DNA from: an uncultured Alphaproteobacteria bacterium
Lineage (GTDB): Bacteria; Pseudomonadota; Alphaproteobacteria; Paracaedibacterales; CAITNM01
DNA: 50,355 nt
Direction of reading: 5' to 3'
Assembly: GCA_903893805.1 (NCBI GenBank)
Contig: CAITNM010000034.1
Span: forward strand, 1-50,355
Within the stretch, counting starts at the first letter, position 1. Every line of letters begins with the position of its first letter. The translations under genes were made by a program, and so were the position numbers. Below are positions 1-8,739 of this stretch, in pieces. The notes beneath the pieces are model-generated. The model had not been told where the DNA came from, did no database searches, and saw only the letters and a program-made list of their open reading frames with translations.

Positions 1-225
1 AACATCTATTTTTAAAAAACTAAATACAATTCATATGTTTATTGCAAAAAACTAAAAAAAAATGTAAACAAAAATAAATATAAGTTTTTTATTTGCTGCT
101 AAGTTAAAAAAACTTGCTTGCCTTTGTGCGTTTATGGTTTAATAAACAAAAAACAAAATATAGTGCCAGAAAGCTATGTGCTTGATAAAACTGGCCGTTT
201 AAAATCTACCGGAGACATTTTATTT
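1..225. other. AT-rich leader upstream of rne
   Basis: This stretch is very rich in A and T, with several A5-A7 runs, and shows no convincing gene. The rne reading frame is open upstream from a TTG at 118, but that part resembles no RNase E N-terminus. A long untranslated leader would fit the known feedback control of rne mRNA by RNase E in enterobacteria. That link is only an analogy here. Confidence 0.4.
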
Positions 226-2313
226 ATGAGTAAAAAATTATTAATTGACGCAGCTCATGTTGAAGAAACAAGAGTTGCGGTCGTTGACGACACTTGCCTA
301 GAAGAATTTGATTCTGAGCATTTTAGCAAAAAACAACGAAAATCCAATATATACTTAGCAAAAGTCATACGTATAGAGCCTTCATTGCAGGCAGCATTTG
401 TTGAGTACGGCGGCGATAAGCATGGTTTTCTATCTTTTGCTGAAATTCACCCAGACTATTATAGAATCCCCGTGTCTGACCGAAAAAATTTGGCTGAAGA
501 GCTTGCCAAGGAAAGTGCTAATAATAGCTCTGGAGAAAGTTCAGAAATTTCTGAGGAAGATGAATTACCAGCAAGGCCAAAGCGTAGCTATAAATATAAA
601 ATCCAAGAAGTTATTCAAAAGCGCCAAATTTTGCTTGTGCAAGTTGTTAAAGAGCAGCGCGCTAATAAGGGTGCTGCCTTATCGACTTTTCTATCACTGG
701 CAGGACGTTATTGCGTCCTTATACCAAATGCTGGCACACGTAATGGTGGTATTTCTCGAAAAATTCAGGATGACTCAGATCGCAAGCGATTAAAGGAAGT
801 TTTAAACGATTTAGATATTCCCGAAGGCATGAGCTTGATCGTGCGCACAGCAGGTCAAGAACGTTCAAAAATTGAAATACGACGTGATTACGAGTATCTG
901 ATTCACGTTTGGGAAGAAATTCGCGCAAAAACACTAGAATCTATTGCGCCGTGTTTAATTCACGAAGAAGGTGACTTAGTTAAGAGGGCAATTCGCGATA
1001 TTTATACTCGTGAAATAGATGAAGTGCTTATCGAAGGTGAAGAGGCATACAAGGAAGCCAAAGCTTTCATGAAAATTTTAATGCCAAGCCACGCAAAAAA
1101 AGTAAAGCTTTATAAAGATACCCAAACCCCACTATTCCACAAATTCAAGGTTGAGCAGCATATTGAAAAAATGATGTTCCCTAAGGTTGATTTGCCATCT
1201 GGTGGATCAATAGTTATTAATCACACCGAAGCGCTAGTTGCCATAGACGTAAACTCCGGTCGGTCTACACGTGAACGCAACATTGATGTTACAGCCCTTA
1301 AAACGAACCTGGAAGCAGCACAAGAAATTGCTCGTCAACTTCGGTTACGTGACCTATCAGGATTGCTTGTTATTGACTTCATCGATATGGATGATAATAA
1401 CCACATTCAACAAGTTGAACGCAAATTAAAAGAAGCCCTAAAGCCTGATCGTGCTCGTATTCAAATGGGAAGAATTAGCCACTTTGGATTGCTTGAACTT
1501 TCGCGTCAACGGCTACGGCCAAGCTTAATGGAAACTCATACCTCTCCTTGTGCTCATTGCCATGGAACAGGTATTGTTCGCTCAACAGAATCTTTATCAT
1601 TACAGGTTTTGCGTGTTATTGAACGAGAAGCTATTAAAGGAAGGGCTGCAGAAATTCAAGCAGCTGTTCCAAAAGGTGTTGATTTGTATTTACTGAATCA
1701 AAAACGCCGGGAAATAACATTAATTGAAAATCGTTTCGACGTGTCAGTTTATGTAACGCGTGAAAATATAGCGTTAGCTCCATTTTTCCGAGTCGATCTT
1801 CTCAAAATAAAGGAAAATATAACCATTATTGATGAACCGGTTGAAGCTGCAGTAGGGTCAGTAAAAACAAAAAATATTGTTTCTCCAGAATCAAGTGATC
1901 CTGAGGTCGAGACTAATGTTAAGTCAGAAGACTCTAATGCAAAAAGACATAATAATAACAGACATAAAAGAAGGCATCCTCAGCACCGTCAAGCCAATGT
2001 TGAGCAATCCACTGAAATAAGTACGCAGTCAGAAACTGAAACTGTTGTGCAAAAGGCTATTAAAAAAGAACATACACCTTCAAAAGAAAAGCCAGTAGCT
2101 AGTAATGCAAATCCAGAAGTGAATGAGGCATCAACTGGAGCAGATATAATTGCGCCTCAGTTTGGCAAAAAACGTCGTCGGTACCGGGGAAATCGTAAAC
2201 GTAAAGAAGGCGCATCAGCAACAGAAGGAAATGCTTTAACGGAAATGCCTAAAGCAGAAGGTTCCGAAAGTTCACTCAAAAAAAAAAATTGGCTTAGGCG
2301 TCTTCTAGACTAA
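226..2313 (+). CDS. rne: Ribonuclease E/G (endoribonuclease, degradosome core)
   Basis: Encodes a 695-residue single-strand-specific endoribonuclease for mRNA decay and rRNA/tRNA processing. I chose ATG 226, preceded by GGAGA, because the protein then begins MSKKLLIDAAHVEETRVAV, the usual alphaproteobacterial start. An S1 domain (about residues 36-165) is interrupted by an acidic insert. The catalytic aspartates lie in AIDVNS (about 340) and DFIDM (about 385), and the Zn-link CAHC is at 442-445. The C-terminal 200 residues are low-complexity and basic, ending in a conserved-looking WLRRLLD. An 11-A run at 2278-2288 encodes the lysines just before that end. The gene overlaps the flgE-like stop tail to tail by 4 bp. 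Confidence 0.97.
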   Translation: MSKKLLIDAAHVEETRVAVVDDTCLEEFDSEHFSKKQRKSNIYLAKVIRIEPSLQAAFVEYGGDKHGFLSFAEIHPDYYRIPVSDRKNLAEELAKESANNSSGESSEISEEDELPARPKRSYKYKIQEVIQKRQILLVQVVKEQRANKGAALSTFLSLAGRYCVLIPNAGTRNGGISRKIQDDSDRKRLKEVLNDLDIPEGMSLIVRTAGQERSKIEIRRDYEYLIHVWEEIRAKTLESIAPCLIHEEGDLVKRAIRDIYTREIDEVLIEGEEAYKEAKAFMKILMPSHAKKVKLYKDTQTPLFHKFKVEQHIEKMMFPKVDLPSGGSIVINHTEALVAIDVNSGRSTRERNIDVTALKTNLEAAQEIARQLRLRDLSGLLVIDFIDMDDNNHIQQVERKLKEALKPDRARIQMGRISHFGLLELSRQRLRPSLMETHTSPCAHCHGTGIVRSTESLSLQVLRVIEREAIKGRAAEIQAAVPKGVDLYLLNQKRREITLIENRFDVSVYVTRENIALAPFFRVDLLKIKENITIIDEPVEAAVGSVKTKNIVSPESSDPEVETNVKSEDSNAKRHNNNRHKRRHPQHRQANVEQSTEISTQSETETVVQKAIKKEHTPSKEKPVASNANPEVNEASTGADIIAPQFGKKRRRYRGNRKRKEGASATEGNALTEMPKAEGSESSLKKKNWLRRLLD

Positions 2314-3611
2314 TTGCCAAGAGAGTTCAGTAACTCAAGTAGATCTTTTTTGCTGCTGTAAGCAGTAATGATGTTATTGAATTGCTGTTGACGCTCGATC
2401 ATTTTTGCCATCTGCGGGATAGTTTCAACTGTACTGCTTTCCAGAGCGCCTACTGCTACATTTCCAGCAGGAGGTTCTCCTACATAGGAATAGGTTACGT
2501 TTCCAGAACGCTTAGCGTTTGGTGAGTACAGTCCAGATGCTAGCATTTCTAGACCGTCTGGATTATTGAAAAGTCCAACAGCCAGACGCCCAACAAGCTC
2601 AGATTGGCCATTGTCAAAATTTGCGTAAATATTACCATTTTCAGTGGTTTCTAAAGATTTAAAAGCCCCAGTGGTTTGTCCGTTAGCTTGAACCTGTAAT
2701 CGTGATTGTCCCCCGGTTATACGAATAACCCCATTGGGTTGACCGACTGTACCTAGATTCATTGCTGCATTAATTGAAGCGTTTCCTGGGCATGTGATGC
2801 TTAATGTAGGAGGTGTGGAGCTACCATCAAAACTAGTCGGACAACCATTGGTGCCGAATTCAATTGTTACTGGACTGGCGACCGTAGAATTAGATGGGTC
2901 ACCCGCACTATATGCACCAGTTACTGTTGAGCCAGCTGGTGCTTGAATTTTTAACGACCAAGATTGTCCGCTCCCTTCGCTACTAGTCCAATCTTCATTA
3001 CGAGTAAACACATAATTAAGAGTACGTGGAGTGCCTGAGGAGTCAAATACTGTGATAGCTCTTGTTACACTGGCTCCAACATTACCGCTTAATCCGCACC
3101 TAAATGTAATTTGTGATGTTTCTGCTGCATTTGAATGCATGCTTGAGCAATCTAAAACACTTAAAGTACCTGGAGTTTCTGGCAATACACCATTTACGGC
3201 AGGAACATATAATAACTTCATGCGAAAATGATTTTCCATCTGGTTTGTTGCGCTATAATCAAACGTTCCAACTCTAGTGAAATATTGATTGCCATCCGGA
3301 TCTTGTACAGGAAAAAAAGATGCATCTCCTAGTAACGACAAGTGAGTTTTAACTTGAGAATCCATAGGAGAGCCAGCACCTCGAATATAATACCGAACAT
3401 CATTTTCTAAAACTCCTGCAGCTTCTCCTCCCATATAGGAATAATACACCTCCTGAAATGTATTACGAGAACGCCCAGCAATTGTTGATTCAGCGGCTAA
3501 GTTATGGGCTGTGTCATTGGTAGCCTTTGCTATATTATTTAACGCTACGGCATCTCTACTTAAGGCACCGGTTAAAGTTGTATTGTCAAATCTTGAAACT
3601 GCATCTGTCAT
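2310..3611 (-). CDS. flgE: Flagellar hook protein, FlgE/F/G family
   Basis: A 433-residue axial flagellar protein, most likely the hook subunit. The N-terminal part (about 20-60) has the amphipathic helix typical of rod/hook proteins, although it is divergent. The middle is a Thr/Ser/Gly-rich beta domain with a hook-like VFDSSGTPRTLNY segment (about 190-205). The C-terminus has SGLYSPNAKRSG and GALESSTVETIPQMAKMIE, matching the family's GALE-S-NVD signature and terminal coiled coil. It follows flgD with a TAATG stop/start overlap, so translation is probably coupled. Length is near the usual 400-450 for FlgE. The family is clear; hook rather than distal rod is inferred from the flgD neighbour. 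Confidence 0.85.
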   Translation of the reverse strand: MTDAVSRFDNTTLTGALSRDAVALNNIAKATNDTAHNLAAESTIAGRSRNTFQEVYYSYMGGEAAGVLENDVRYYIRGAGSPMDSQVKTHLSLLGDASFFPVQDPDGNQYFTRVGTFDYSATNQMENHFRMKLLYVPAVNGVLPETPGTLSVLDCSSMHSNAAETSQITFRCGLSGNVGASVTRAITVFDSSGTPRTLNYVFTRNEDWTSSEGSGQSWSLKIQAPAGSTVTGAYSAGDPSNSTVASPVTIEFGTNGCPTSFDGSSTPPTLSITCPGNASINAAMNLGTVGQPNGVIRITGGQSRLQVQANGQTTGAFKSLETTENGNIYANFDNGQSELVGRLAVGLFNNPDGLEMLASGLYSPNAKRSGNVTYSYVGEPPAGNVAVGALESSTVETIPQMAKMIERQQQFNNIITAYSSKKDLLELLNSLGN

Positions 3612-4432
3612 TATATAGACTCGTCAACTGTGCTTTTGGGAAGAGCTGAAGTATCACCACCATAAACAGAAAGCATCTGTTTGATTGGCTGATTGCCGCT
3701 GTAATAAACTGGTAATCTTCCGTTTTTAGCTGGATCAAAACGTACTTCTTCTATTCTTTTTGGAACATACAAAGGAACAGTCGTGCTTTTACCTTCTTCA
3801 TTTTCAATGACCGCATGTACTGTGTAACTACCTTTTTCAGCGATTTCACCATCATTTTTAAGTCCATCCCATCGCAAATACTGAATGCCAGGTTGTTCAT
3901 CCATTTGCCATTCTTTTAAAATTTCCCCACTTAAATTAGTTAGGGTAACACGCACGGCACCTTCTTGTTCTTCTGGTACATCAACCACAAAATCTATAGC
4001 CCTATCTTTAAACTCAAGCTTGTTATCTTTAATCAAAGCATCTCTTCCTACTTGGCTGCACATTGATAGATACAACTGTTGCAAAGCCATCTTGTTGCCA
4101 TCTTCTTGCATTGCTGCTCGTTGCATATTGCCGGTCGCATTGAGCATATCTAACATGCTTCTTAACATATCTGTGGTGTTGAATTTATCATCACCTAAGG
4201 GCACTCGCCCTTTTACATAGGCTAGTACCATTTCCTGAATGCCCTTAACTGTCTTTTTAATATATTTCTCAAGCGGGCTACTTTGACTTTTTGTAAACGT
4301 GTCTATATCAGATTTTTTTAATAAATCATTAAAAGGTGTTTTACTAATTTCTTTTTCTTTAGGGAAATAGTTTTCTAAATTAATATTAGAACGAAACTCT
4401 TGAGAACCTATTACACTTGCATTACCTAGCAT
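3611..4432 (-). CDS. flgD: Flagellar hook capping protein FlgD
   Basis: A 273-residue scaffold that caps the growing hook and is needed for hook subunit assembly outside the cell. The N-terminal region (about 85-135) holds the FlgD-type helix with Q-rich NMQRAAMQEDGNKMALQQL. A FlgD Ig-like/FnIII domain follows (about 145-235), with the signature pattern G-x-Q-Y-x-x-W-D-G then G-x-x-x-x-x-G-x-Y in GIQYLRWDGLKNDGE and EKGSYTVHA. It lies between the FliK-like gene (11-bp gap) and the flgE-like gene (1-bp overlap), the order expected of a hook operon. It is somewhat longer than enterobacterial FlgD (about 230) because of a longer N-terminus. Confidence 0.9.
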   Translation of the reverse strand: MLGNASVIGSQEFRSNINLENYFPKEKEISKTPFNDLLKKSDIDTFTKSQSSPLEKYIKKTVKGIQEMVLAYVKGRVPLGDDKFNTTDMLRSMLDMLNATGNMQRAAMQEDGNKMALQQLYLSMCSQVGRDALIKDNKLEFKDRAIDFVVDVPEEQEGAVRVTLTNLSGEILKEWQMDEQPGIQYLRWDGLKNDGEIAEKGSYTVHAVIENEEGKSTTVPLYVPKRIEEVRFDPAKNGRLPVYYSGNQPIKQMLSVYGGDTSALPKSTVDESI

Positions 4433-4443
4433 TTTTATATTCC

Positions 4444-5421
4444 TTACATTGATTTTATTAAATTAGGGCCATTAAATTGCATTCTAGATGGATCAATGGC
4501 ATACCCTTGGTTGGTGATAATATTCATAAACTCTTCGCGATGCTGGGCGAAAAGTGTAACAATCTGCGCATTTGACCCCGAAAACATTACTCTTACTGCT
4601 CCTTTAACTCCATCTTGGCCCATGGTCTTACGATCAAAACGCATATGAATGTCAACAATGCCTTCAGGGTGCTTAAGTGGTACTGTGATATGAGGGTATT
4701 GAGCATTCAACTGCTGCTGAAATTTCTCTTTTACATCACGAAGCACATCAATTTCTTCTCTGCGTAGCAAACTTGCATGTTCACTGCGAGAGACAGCATT
4801 TGTTTTTGTGGGGGCTTTTGATTTTTGATTTGTTTCATTGAATCCATGAGAATCATTTTCTCTATTTTCATGTTGTGACTGTGCATGTACGGCACCCACT
4901 AAACCCATTGAAGCTTTATCAATGCTTGTTGAAGAGGCTAAAGTAATTAGCGGGTCTGTTGCCATACGAGAACCATATCCCTTGTCTGCTATATGCCTTG
5001 GGGGTTGAACAACGGGAGCAGAATTTAAAATTTCTAAAAGTCTAGGCGTGTCGGTTAAAGGAGGTCGATTATTTTTGTCCAAATGAGTTGATTCAAACTT
5101 TATCTCAGGTGAGGGTTTTAATTTGCGTCCCTCAAGATTTTTTTGTAAAGAACCATCTTCAGGTCCAAAACGATGATTTTGTATTGTTGCTGCCATTTTT
5201 GTAGCATCAGAAATTTTTTCGTTAATTTGTGATGCAGAGCTTGCTAAAAAAGAATTAAAATCTTCATGAACAGGCGCGCGAATGCTATCACTTTTAATCT
5301 GAGATAAGAATCTTAAATCAGGCGATATATATTTTACTGCAGCATCTTTTTCAGTTGGATTTTTATGAATACGAGCAAGGGTTTGAGATTTCGCTCCATG
5401 AAGCGATACAGTTTGCACCAT
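4444..5421 (-). CDS. Probable flagellar hook-length control protein (FliK-like)
   Basis: A 325-residue protein, first in the three-gene flagellar run. Residues 1-210 are polar, low in hydrophobics and probably disordered, as expected of a molecular ruler. The C-terminal 90 residues form a compact domain: VPLKHPEGIVDIHMRF, then FSGSNAQIVTLFAQHREEF and NQGYAIDPSRMQF. This resembles the FliK C-terminal domain (an L-x-P-x-x-L-G-x-V-x-V-x-x segment followed by helices that sense export state), though the L-x-P-E core is altered to KHPEGIVDI. The function is inferred from this resemblance plus the flgD-flgE context. No terminator separates it from flgD. Confidence 0.68.
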   Translation of the reverse strand: MVQTVSLHGAKSQTLARIHKNPTEKDAAVKYISPDLRFLSQIKSDSIRAPVHEDFNSFLASSASQINEKISDATKMAATIQNHRFGPEDGSLQKNLEGRKLKPSPEIKFESTHLDKNNRPPLTDTPRLLEILNSAPVVQPPRHIADKGYGSRMATDPLITLASSTSIDKASMGLVGAVHAQSQHENRENDSHGFNETNQKSKAPTKTNAVSRSEHASLLRREEIDVLRDVKEKFQQQLNAQYPHITVPLKHPEGIVDIHMRFDRKTMGQDGVKGAVRVMFSGSNAQIVTLFAQHREEFMNIITNQGYAIDPSRMQFNGPNLIKSM

Positions 5422-5484
5422 AATCTAACCCTTGTGTTTTTTGCTTTAGTATAACGTTTGCAAGGGATGTGCCAGGGCAATAAA

Positions 5485-5509
5485 AAAGCCCTACACAAGG
5501 CAGGGCTTT
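5485..5509 (-). terminator. Intrinsic terminator after the small repeat protein gene
   Basis: A perfect 8-bp stem, AAAGCCCT (5485-5492) with AGGGCTTT (5502-5509), carries a 9-nt loop. On the minus strand the stem is followed by a TTTTTTATT tract. It sits just below the stop of the 5538-5825 gene and upstream of the FliK-like gene. Confidence 0.75.
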
Positions 5510-5537
5510 CTTGAATAAAAGAAAATTTTTTACGAAA

Positions 5538-5825
5538 TTACTTCTTTTTTTCTTCTTTTTTCTTGCTGTCTTTTTTGTCAGCATCAGCTGGTTTTGCGTC
5601 TAAAGCAGCATCAGTTTTAACTTCTGTAGTAACAACAGTAACATCTTTAGCATCAGTTGATTTTACGTCTGAAGCAACAACAGTTGATTTTACGTCTGAA
5701 CCAGCATCAGTTGATTTTACGTCTGAAGCAACAACAGTAACATCTTTAGCATCAGTTGTTTTTACGTCTGAAGCAGCTACAAGAGCAGCTGTAGTAGCAA
5801 GAGCAAGAAGAGCTTGCTTTAGCAT
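5538..5825 (-). CDS. Small secreted repeat protein, unknown function
   Basis: A 95-residue protein with a signal peptide (MLKQALLALATTAALVAAS) and a mature part built of SDVKST / TDAKDVTVV repeats, ending in a strongly basic-acidic tail (KKDSKKKEEKKK). The start is well supported: AAGGAG lies 7 bases upstream of ATG 5825, and an intrinsic terminator follows. The sequence is compositionally simple and I recognise no family. The protein is probably periplasmic or surface-exposed. The complementary strand is also open over almost the whole length, a by-product of the repeats; that frame has no signal peptide and no ribosome site. Confidence 0.75.
   Translation of the reverse strand: MLKQALLALATTAALVAASDVKTTDAKDVTVVASDVKSTDAGSDVKSTVVASDVKSTDAKDVTVVTTEVKTDAALDAKPADADKKDSKKKEEKKK
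5661..5772. repeat. In-frame DNA repeats within the small secreted protein gene
   Basis: The 13-mer TTTTACGTCTGAA occurs four times, at 5661-5673, 5688-5700, 5715-5727 and 5760-5772, within longer similar units. Spacings are 27, 27 and 45 bp, all multiples of three. Gain or loss of units would therefore change protein length without breaking the frame. Confidence 0.9.
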
Positions 5826-5906
5826 GGTATTCTCCTTAAATTGAATTTGAATAAAAAACTTACAGCGTCATTGTATTAATCATAAGGTTCACTGACAAGG
5901 GGTATT

Positions 5907-6575
5907 ATGTATTTTTTTTTCATTTATGCAACACATTCCACCCAAAATCACAGCAAAGCTTTGTCCGCATTGCATTTCAATGATGTGTCTTTCTGGGTAC
6001 AGTCTCAACAGCAAACTCAAGGACGTGGCCAACGTGGACGAAAGTGGGAGAGCATATCGGGAAATTTGTTTCTAACTTGCTGTTTTCCGCGCAGAAAAAA
6101 TTTTTTTTCCGGGCAGCATTCAATCTCGATAGGTGTTTCACTAGCAGAGATTTTAAAATTATTTTTGCCAAAGCAGCTTGTTGAACTAAAATGGCCGAAT
6201 GATGTGTTGCTTAACCACAAAAAGTGCGGAGGTGTTCTTATTGAAGCAGATGATAACATTTATATAGGAATTGGCGTAAATATTACTTCGCATCCTGATA
6301 ATACCCAGATGCCAGCCACTCACCTGCAAGCTTATGAGCCTGTTGACATAAATGCCATAATCATAAAAATCATTAGTACGATTCCGAATTTTGAAGAGCT
6401 GCAAAACTTTGAGCAAATGCGGCATCAGTGGTGGTCACTTGCTAAAAATAGCGTGCCCTATTGGAGTCTGCGCGAACCTATCAATGGAACTATTTGCGGG
6501 ATTGATGAGTATGGTCAATTGTTAATACAATCAGAAAACGGTGACCTTACTAAAAGACACCAGACTTTTTTGTGA
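5907..6575 (+). CDS. birA: Biotin--[acetyl-CoA carboxylase] ligase
   Basis: A 222-residue cytosolic enzyme that activates biotin with ATP and attaches it to the carboxyl carrier protein. The biotin/ATP loop QTQGRGQRGRKWES is at about 36-49, KWPNDVLL at about 94-101, then KCGGVLIE and IGIGVNI. A short C-terminal beta domain is present (NGTICGIDEYGQLLIQ). The N-terminal winged-helix domain of enterobacterial BirA is absent, so it should be a ligase without repressor function, as in most alphaproteobacteria. The start follows AAGGGG with 5-base spacing. Runs of nine T near the start and A6T8 at 6096-6110 lie in frame and intact. Confidence 0.95.
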   Translation: MYFFFIYATHSTQNHSKALSALHFNDVSFWVQSQQQTQGRGQRGRKWESISGNLFLTCCFPRRKNFFSGQHSISIGVSLAEILKLFLPKQLVELKWPNDVLLNHKKCGGVLIEADDNIYIGIGVNITSHPDNTQMPATHLQAYEPVDINAIIIKIISTIPNFEELQNFEQMRHQWWSLAKNSVPYWSLREPINGTICGIDEYGQLLIQSENGDLTKRHQTFL

Positions 6576-6712
6576 GTGAGATTTTTTAAGTATTTAGGTC
6601 AAAGTAGCTTAGTTAAATGCTGATAAAAATTCTGCCCTCCTACTTGTAGTATAGAGAATTCTCGACCAAACTAATTCTTACTTAATAGTTTAAAGAAGGC
6701 TTGAGGAATTTT

Positions 6713-7415
6713 GTGGAAGATATTAGTGACTGGCAGTCCAAATTTAAGTCTTGCCTTTATTCCGATAGACTGTTGAGCAAAATTCTTTTCCAAAATAAGA
6801 CGATCGCCCCACCTGTGGACATTAACGAAGTTAAAAAAGCTATTTACTACGCTAAAAAGTACCATGGAGAGCAGCTTAGAAAATCAGGAGAGCCTTACTA
6901 CTCTCATCCACTAGAGGTGGCTTATAAAGTCTCTGATTATCTCTTTAAAACGAATACAATAGTCGTGAGCATACTCCATGATACAATTGAAGACACAGTG
7001 CTTACCTTTAGTATGATTGAGTCCATTTTTGATAAGGAGATTGCTACTCAGGTTGATGATTTAACCAGAATTAAAATAGATCGAAAAATCAGCGCTGCAG
7101 AGTTAATTGAAAAGTTGTGGACTGAAAAGAAGTACGATCTTGCTTGTTCTTGTAAAGCTGTTTGATAGGCTGCATAATATATAAACCATTGGAGCGATGG
7201 CGCCTAAAAAAGCACAAAAGACCATTGATGAAACTTTAAAATATTTTTTAGTTTTAAGTGAAATGATGAATTTACCAAATCTCTGTGACTACCTATATGG
7301 TGAGTGCTATAAAGCCAATGTAACCTCAGGCTTAGTTACAGGAGGCGACTGTGTTTTTGATAAACAATTTAAGCTTCCAGATCTTCCAACTTTTGAAAAT
7401 GCAACAAACTCATAA
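6713..7415 (+). pseudogene. Broken RelA/SpoT-type HD-domain (p)ppGpp hydrolase-like gene
   Basis: The first part (start GTG 6713 after TTGAGGA) encodes an HD-domain hydrolase of the SpoT/Mesh1 type: YHGEQLRKSGEPYYSHPLEVA, then the metal-binding ILHDTIEDT. It stops at 7163-7165 after an out-of-frame tail. In the next frame the family sequence resumes as LVLVKLFDRLHNI, is interrupted by TAA at 7182-7184, and continues as TIGAMAPKKAQKTIDETLK to 7415. One extra base near 7142 and one CAA-to-TAA change would explain both breaks. A repaired protein would have about 233 residues, a single-domain alarmone hydrolase without synthetase. The 3' end overlaps the MFS gene by 47 bp. Confidence 0.85.
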
Positions 7416-8739
7416 AAAAACCAATGCCAACCGGTATAAATATACAAAACAGTCCCCAATACCCCAAATGAGCAGTGGTATACACCAATCCGAATGATGT
7501 TACTAAGTATGTAAGTAATTTTGCAACTGCACTTAAAAAACTTGTGTAGGTGAATCTTTTAAATATTGGAAAATATTTATAAAATATGGGCGTTGCTGGT
7601 ATATGATCAAATACGAACATAGCTGCTAAGCACTGAAAAATTAAAATAGATGTTGAATTCGGAGCATAGCTTAAGGTAATTGGAAAAAAGAATAAGGTTA
7701 TAAAAAATAAATAAAATTTTGCCCTAAGAATTTTAAAAGGGTGAATCTTAAGGCTCAAATAAGCAAGGCCTATTATCGCAAATAAATCTATTATTGATAC
7801 CCAGAAATTTTGACCAATAACTTCGGCCGATGTAAATCCACATTCTTGTTTTAGGATGTCCCCGCAATAAATGTAGATAAAATAAAAACAAGGAGGTCTA
7901 GCGCACTGAATAAGGAAATATGAAACAGAAGTTAATACAGAAGGTTTCTCATTAAGATAGTCTTCATTTACTTCGTCCATCCCTATTAAGTTATCCTCCA
8001 GTCTATTTTTTAGCTTATTTTTTTTGTTCGTAAATTCATCAGCTTCTTTCAGGCTTGTTCTTGCTGCCGTTCCAACCAAAGCAATGCCTGCACCAACCAA
8101 AAAAGCAATTCTCCAGCTAGAAGAATCACCATAAATATTTGTGTTGGTAAAAATTGAGGCAACGCCCAATGCGGCAGTTGTGCCTAATGCTGAAAATACT
8201 GTTATTAAAGTTACCAGTGAATATTGAAGAGGTGGTTTTGAGCTTTCAGTTAAATAGATTTCTGCCCCGCGTGCTTCTGCTGTTGCTGCCATGCCTTGCA
8301 CTGCACGACAAGCAGTAATCACCCAAGATGCAGTTATTCCTATTTGAGCGTAAGTTGGCAGGCTAGCGATAATAGCGCACGATATGGCCATTAAAAAGGT
8401 AGTCATAATTACCACGACCTTTCTGCCTACATAATCTCCTATATACCCGAACAAAAGTGCTCCAAATGGCCTGAAAAAATAAGTAGAGCAAAAAGAAAAT
8501 GCAGATAGCAATGAAGCCGTAAAAGCGTCTACTTTTGGAAAAAACAGGTCATTTAGCAAAAAAGCCATATGTACGTATAACATTAGGTCAAAATACTCAA
8601 GAAACGTACCAACAGAAAGCAATCCAACGGCTTCTCTTTGACTTGTCGTTAATTTTGTTTGAGTTTCCTTCATTTTCTCTGATCTGTGTGCGTTATAAAC
8701 GTATTGATTTGTCGTTAATTTTGTTTGGGTTTCTTTCAT
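7369..8739 (-). CDS. MFS transporter, metabolite:H+ symporter (ProP-like) family
   Basis: A 456-residue (or 434-residue) inner-membrane carrier with about 12 membrane segments. GTFLEYFDLMLYVHMAFLLNDLFF is the usual first segment of the MHS subfamily, and the loop 2-3 motif appears as GYIGDYVGRKVVV. A charged central loop (ADEFTNKKNKLKNRLEDN) precedes segment 7. The substrate cannot be read from sequence; relatives take up osmolytes or dicarboxylates. The first 22 residues are a duplicated copy of the next start (MKETQTKLTT twice), so the ancestral start is probably ATG 8673. Neither start has a strong ribosome site. Confidence 0.85.
   Translation of the reverse strand: MKETQTKLTTNQYVYNAHRSEKMKETQTKLTTSQREAVGLLSVGTFLEYFDLMLYVHMAFLLNDLFFPKVDAFTASLLSAFSFCSTYFFRPFGALLFGYIGDYVGRKVVVIMTTFLMAISCAIIASLPTYAQIGITASWVITACRAVQGMAATAEARGAEIYLTESSKPPLQYSLVTLITVFSALGTTAALGVASIFTNTNIYGDSSSWRIAFLVGAGIALVGTAARTSLKEADEFTNKKNKLKNRLEDNLIGMDEVNEDYLNEKPSVLTSVSYFLIQCARPPCFYFIYIYCGDILKQECGFTSAEVIGQNFWVSIIDLFAIIGLAYLSLKIHPFKILRAKFYLFFITLFFFPITLSYAPNSTSILIFQCLAAMFVFDHIPATPIFYKYFPIFKRFTYTSFLSAVAKLLTYLVTSFGLVYTTAHLGYWGLFCIFIPVGIGFFMSLLHFQKLEDLEA

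Noticed and set aside
118-225. A 36-residue N-terminal extension of RNase E from TTG 118.
   Set aside because: ATG 226 has a ribosome site and gives the conserved N-terminus; the extension shows no family similarity.
5563-5844. Plus-strand open frame of 93 codons opposite the small repeat protein.
   Set aside because: It mirrors the repeats of the minus-strand gene, which has a signal peptide, a good ribosome site and a terminator.
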